From Flavobacteriales bacterium (GTDB lineage: Bacteria; Bacteroidota; Bacteroidia; Flavobacteriales_D; Cryomorphaceae), in NCBI GenBank assembly GCA_020200995.1, contig JAIVHQ010000220.1, forward strand, positions 1-28,228: 28,228 nucleotides of DNA, read 5' to 3'. Shown here one piece after another: positions 26,120 to 28,228 of the stretch. The notes beneath the pieces were generated by a model. It ran no database searches. It had not been told where the DNA came from and saw only the letters and a list, made by a program, of their open reading frames with translations. The stretch's first letter is position 1; every line of letters starts with the position of its first letter. A program made the translations under genes and the position numbers.

Positions 26120-27445
26120 ATGGGTATTTCTAACATCATTTTTCTCATCGTTTTAATTCTCGCGAGCGTAGCCTTTGGTTTGCAAGTGAGGAAAATTCGT
26201 CGCAACATCTTGCTGGGTCGAGATGTAGACCGCAGCGATCGACCGATGGAACGGTTTAAAGTGATGGCGCGCGTGGCCCTGGGCCAATCTAAAATGGTGA
26301 CGCGCCCCTTCGCAGGGTTGATGCACGTATTCATATATGTAGGCTTTGTTATTATCAACATCGAAGTGCTTGAGATCATCATCGACGGCGTATTCGGAAC
26401 CCACCGCATCTTTGCTCCTCTCGGCCCTGTATACGATGTGCTGATCGCCTCTTTCGAGGTGCTTGCTTTTCTGGTGCTTTTCGCTTGTGTCGCATTTCTG
26501 CTCAGGCGAACCGCAGGTAACATTCGGCGCTTTCGCATGTCGGAAATGAAAGGATGGCCCAAGACCGATGCAGCGATCATTCTCTGGGTAGAAATTTTTC
26601 TGATGGGCGCATTCCTTACCATGAATGCCACCGACAGCTTGCTGCAGGAACGCGGTGACCCGCACTACGTGGCTGCAGGCTCTTTTCCTGTGAGCGGACT
26701 CATCGCTCCGCTTTTTTCCGGTTACGGTACTGAAACCCTCATAGCAATAGAACGAACCACCTGGTGGGCGCACATTGTGGGCATACTGCTGTTTTTGAAC
26801 TATCTGCCCATCTCCAAGCACTTTCACATCATCCTCGCTTTCCCGAATACCTATTTCAGCAACCTGAACGATCAGGGGAAATTCACCAACATGGAAAAGG
26901 TAACCAAGGAAGTGAAGTTGATGATGGATCCCGACGCTGATCCTTACGCTGCGCCTCCGCCTGAAGAGGGCAACGGAACCCCCGAAAAATTTGGTGCCAA
27001 AGATGTGCCCGACCTCTCCTGGAAAAATCTGATGGACGCATACTCCTGCACGGAGTGCGGCAGGTGCACATCCGAATGCCCCGCCAACATGACCGGCAAG
27101 AAGCTATCGCCGCGAAAAATCATGATGGATACCCGCGACCGCATGGAAGAAATGGGCCGCAACATCGACAAACACGGAGCCGACCACGACGATGGAAAAT
27201 CACTGCTCGGCGACTACATCACCCCCGAAGAACTCTGGGCCTGCACCACGTGCAACGCTTGCGTACAGGCCTGTCCCGTAAACATTAGTCCGCTTGAAAT
27301 CATCGTAGACCTTCGGCGCTACCTCGTGATGGAGGAATCCAAATCGCCGAGCGAACTGAATGGAATGTTTACCAACATCGAAAACAACGGTGCGCCTTGG
27401 GCATTTGCTCAGGCCGACCGACTAAAGTGGGCTGAAGAGGCCTGA
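26120..27445 (+). CDS. Membrane-bound 4Fe-4S ferredoxin-type oxidoreductase
   Basis: A 441-residue protein with an N-terminal membrane half, like the heme-b or NarI/HdrE-like anchors. Helices lie near residues 5-20, 63-88, 105-128, 150-168 and 212-238 (for example AHIVGILLFLNYLPISKHFH, with His218 and His234 as possible heme ligands). A cytoplasmic ferredoxin domain holds two 4Fe-4S clusters: CTECGRCTSECP (Cys310, 313, 316, 320) and CTTCNACVQACP (Cys375, 378, 381, 385). The ATG at 26120 starts MGISNIIFLI; a TTG at 26114 is possible. It overlaps nothing and is followed after 14 nt by the CCG-domain Fe-S protein, so the two form a likely electron-transfer pair. The donor and acceptor are not known. 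Confidence 0.9.
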   Translation: MGISNIIFLIVLILASVAFGLQVRKIRRNILLGRDVDRSDRPMERFKVMARVALGQSKMVTRPFAGLMHVFIYVGFVIINIEVLEIIIDGVFGTHRIFAPLGPVYDVLIASFEVLAFLVLFACVAFLLRRTAGNIRRFRMSEMKGWPKTDAAIILWVEIFLMGAFLTMNATDSLLQERGDPHYVAAGSFPVSGLIAPLFSGYGTETLIAIERTTWWAHIVGILLFLNYLPISKHFHIILAFPNTYFSNLNDQGKFTNMEKVTKEVKLMMDPDADPYAAPPPEEGNGTPEKFGAKDVPDLSWKNLMDAYSCTECGRCTSECPANMTGKKLSPRKIMMDTRDRMEEMGRNIDKHGADHDDGKSLLGDYITPEELWACTTCNACVQACPVNISPLEIIVDLRRYLVMEESKSPSELNGMFTNIENNGAPWAFAQADRLKWAEEA

Positions 27446-27459
27446 GAAAAGAACAATCA

Positions 27460-28228
27460 ATGAGCGAAACACTGAAAGTACCCACCATGGCCGAAATGCT
27501 CGCCGCAGGCGAGGTGCCCGAAGTGCTTTTTTGGGTGGGATGTGCCGGAAGTTTTGACGACCGCGCAAAAAAAATAACGAGGGCCATTGTGAAAATCCTG
27601 CACAAGGCCGAAGTAAAATTTGCCGTCCTCGGTACCGAAGAAGGCTGCACCGGCGACCCTGCCAAACGCGCAGGCAATGAGTTCCTGTTTCAAATGCAAG
27701 CCATGATGAACATACAGGTGCTCAACGGTTACGAAATAAAATCAATTGTAACAGGATGCCCCCACTGCTTCAACACCCTCAAAAACGAGTACCCCGAGTT
27801 AGGAGGCAATTACGAAGTGCTTCACCACACGCAATTCATCCGAAACCTCATCAGCGATGGGAAACTCGTGTTGAAAGGCGGCGATAAATTTAAGGGAAAG
27901 CGCATCACCTTTCACGACCCGTGCTACCTGGGTCGGGGCAATGGGGTGTATGAAGCGCCGCGCGAACTCCTCGAAAAACTCGATGCCGAGTTGGTAGAAA
28001 TGCGCCGCTGCAAGTCGAAAGGCCTGTGCTGTGGTGCCGGCGGTGCCCAAATGTTTAAGGATGCCGAACCCGGCAATAAAGAAGTCAACATAGAGCGCAC
28101 CGAAGAAGCCCTTGACATCCGCCCCCAAATCATCGCTACGGGTTGCCCGTTTTGCAACACCATGATGACCGATGGAGTGAAAAATGCCGAGAAAGAAGAG
28201 CAAACCAAAGTGTTTGACATTGCCGAAC
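27460..28228 (+). CDS. CCG-domain (Fe-S)-binding protein, runs off right edge
   Basis: 256 codons are visible, starting MSETLKVPTMAEMLAAGEVP. Two cysteine-rich CCG domains, as in heterodisulfide reductase subunit B and glycolate-oxidase or LutA-type subunits, are present. The first has WVGCAGSFD, EEGCTGDP and VTGCPHCFN, where the central pair reads Cys-Thr instead of Cys-Cys. The second is canonical: FHDPCYLGR, LCCGAGGAQM and ATGCPFCNTM. It probably binds a special 4Fe-4S cluster and takes electrons to or from the membrane-bound partner directly upstream (14-nt gap). The last visible residues are KVFDIAE and the normal C-terminus may be only a few residues further. This is a complete-looking frame cut by the window end. 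Confidence 0.88.
   Translation, partial: MSETLKVPTMAEMLAAGEVPEVLFWVGCAGSFDDRAKKITRAIVKILHKAEVKFAVLGTEEGCTGDPAKRAGNEFLFQMQAMMNIQVLNGYEIKSIVTGCPHCFNTLKNEYPELGGNYEVLHHTQFIRNLISDGKLVLKGGDKFKGKRITFHDPCYLGRGNGVYEAPRELLEKLDAELVEMRRCKSKGLCCGAGGAQMFKDAEPGNKEVNIERTEEALDIRPQIIATGCPFCNTMMTDGVKNAEKEEQTKVFDIAE

Overview
The window looks like a chromosomal segment from a member of the Bacteroidota, most likely a Flavobacteriales-type genome with about 50% GC by eye. The signs are Bacteroidota-style promoter elements (TAnnTTTG at -7, TTTG near -33), no Shine-Dalgarno sequences ahead of most starts, a Bacteroidota-type LptD/OstA pair, SiaB/SiaC-type partner-switching proteins, and a TerB-domain ABC exporter. 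I see no prophage, plasmid, CRISPR, tRNA or rRNA, and no intact insertion sequence. Most of the window is housekeeping and cell-envelope genes in short operons.

Layout. 1-468 (-) is the N-terminus of PriA, running off the left edge. 469-1076 is a 608-nt gap carrying two inverted copies of a REP-like palindrome that together could fold as a cloverleaf. 1077-2813 (+) is a sodium:solute symporter. 2907-4236 (+) encodes a lipoprotein and a secreted protein, followed by a strong terminator. 4314-7395 (+) is a large ABC exporter gene broken by a short internal deletion. 7410-8364 (-) is siaB-siaC behind a perfect Bacteroidota promoter. 8412-8787 is an unexplained gap. 8788-10283 (+) holds a methyltransferase and a ZIP metal transporter, and 10387-11019 (+) a 2-Cys peroxiredoxin. 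11234-11680 (-) is a DCC-family thiol protein. 11746-16576 (+) is glyA, fumarylacetoacetase and RelA/SpoT. 16630-20535 (+) is fur, a STAS protein, purA (broken) and an OstA/LptA-like protein. 20423-23829 (-) is LptD followed by a damaged FMN reductase. 23896-28228 (+) is an N-acetylmuramoyl-L-alanine amidase, an MCE/MlaD protein, a membrane-bound 4Fe-4S protein and a CCG-domain Fe-S protein that runs off the right edge.

How the genes fit together. The right third is an envelope-building block: the LptA-like and LptD proteins for LPS export, the amidase for peptidoglycan, and MCE for lipid traffic. The middle combines one-carbon metabolism and aromatic amino-acid breakdown (GlyA, Fah) with stringent response (RelA/SpoT), metal control (Fur, ZIP) and peroxide defence. 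SiaB/SiaC and the STAS protein are parts of phosphorylation-based switches whose phosphatase partner is not in the window.

The most unusual features are three damaged genes within 17 kb. The ABC exporter and purA each lack an internal block holding essential active-site residues and are shifted out of frame at the junction. The FMN reductase has an in-frame amber codon and no start codon. An essential gene such as purA being broken raises the possibility of assembly error, so raw reads should be examined before any biological reading. I did not identify a convincing wholly new system. The best candidates for new biology are the paired palindrome element, the lipoprotein/secreted-protein/TerB-ABC cluster, and the orphan siaB-siaC pair.
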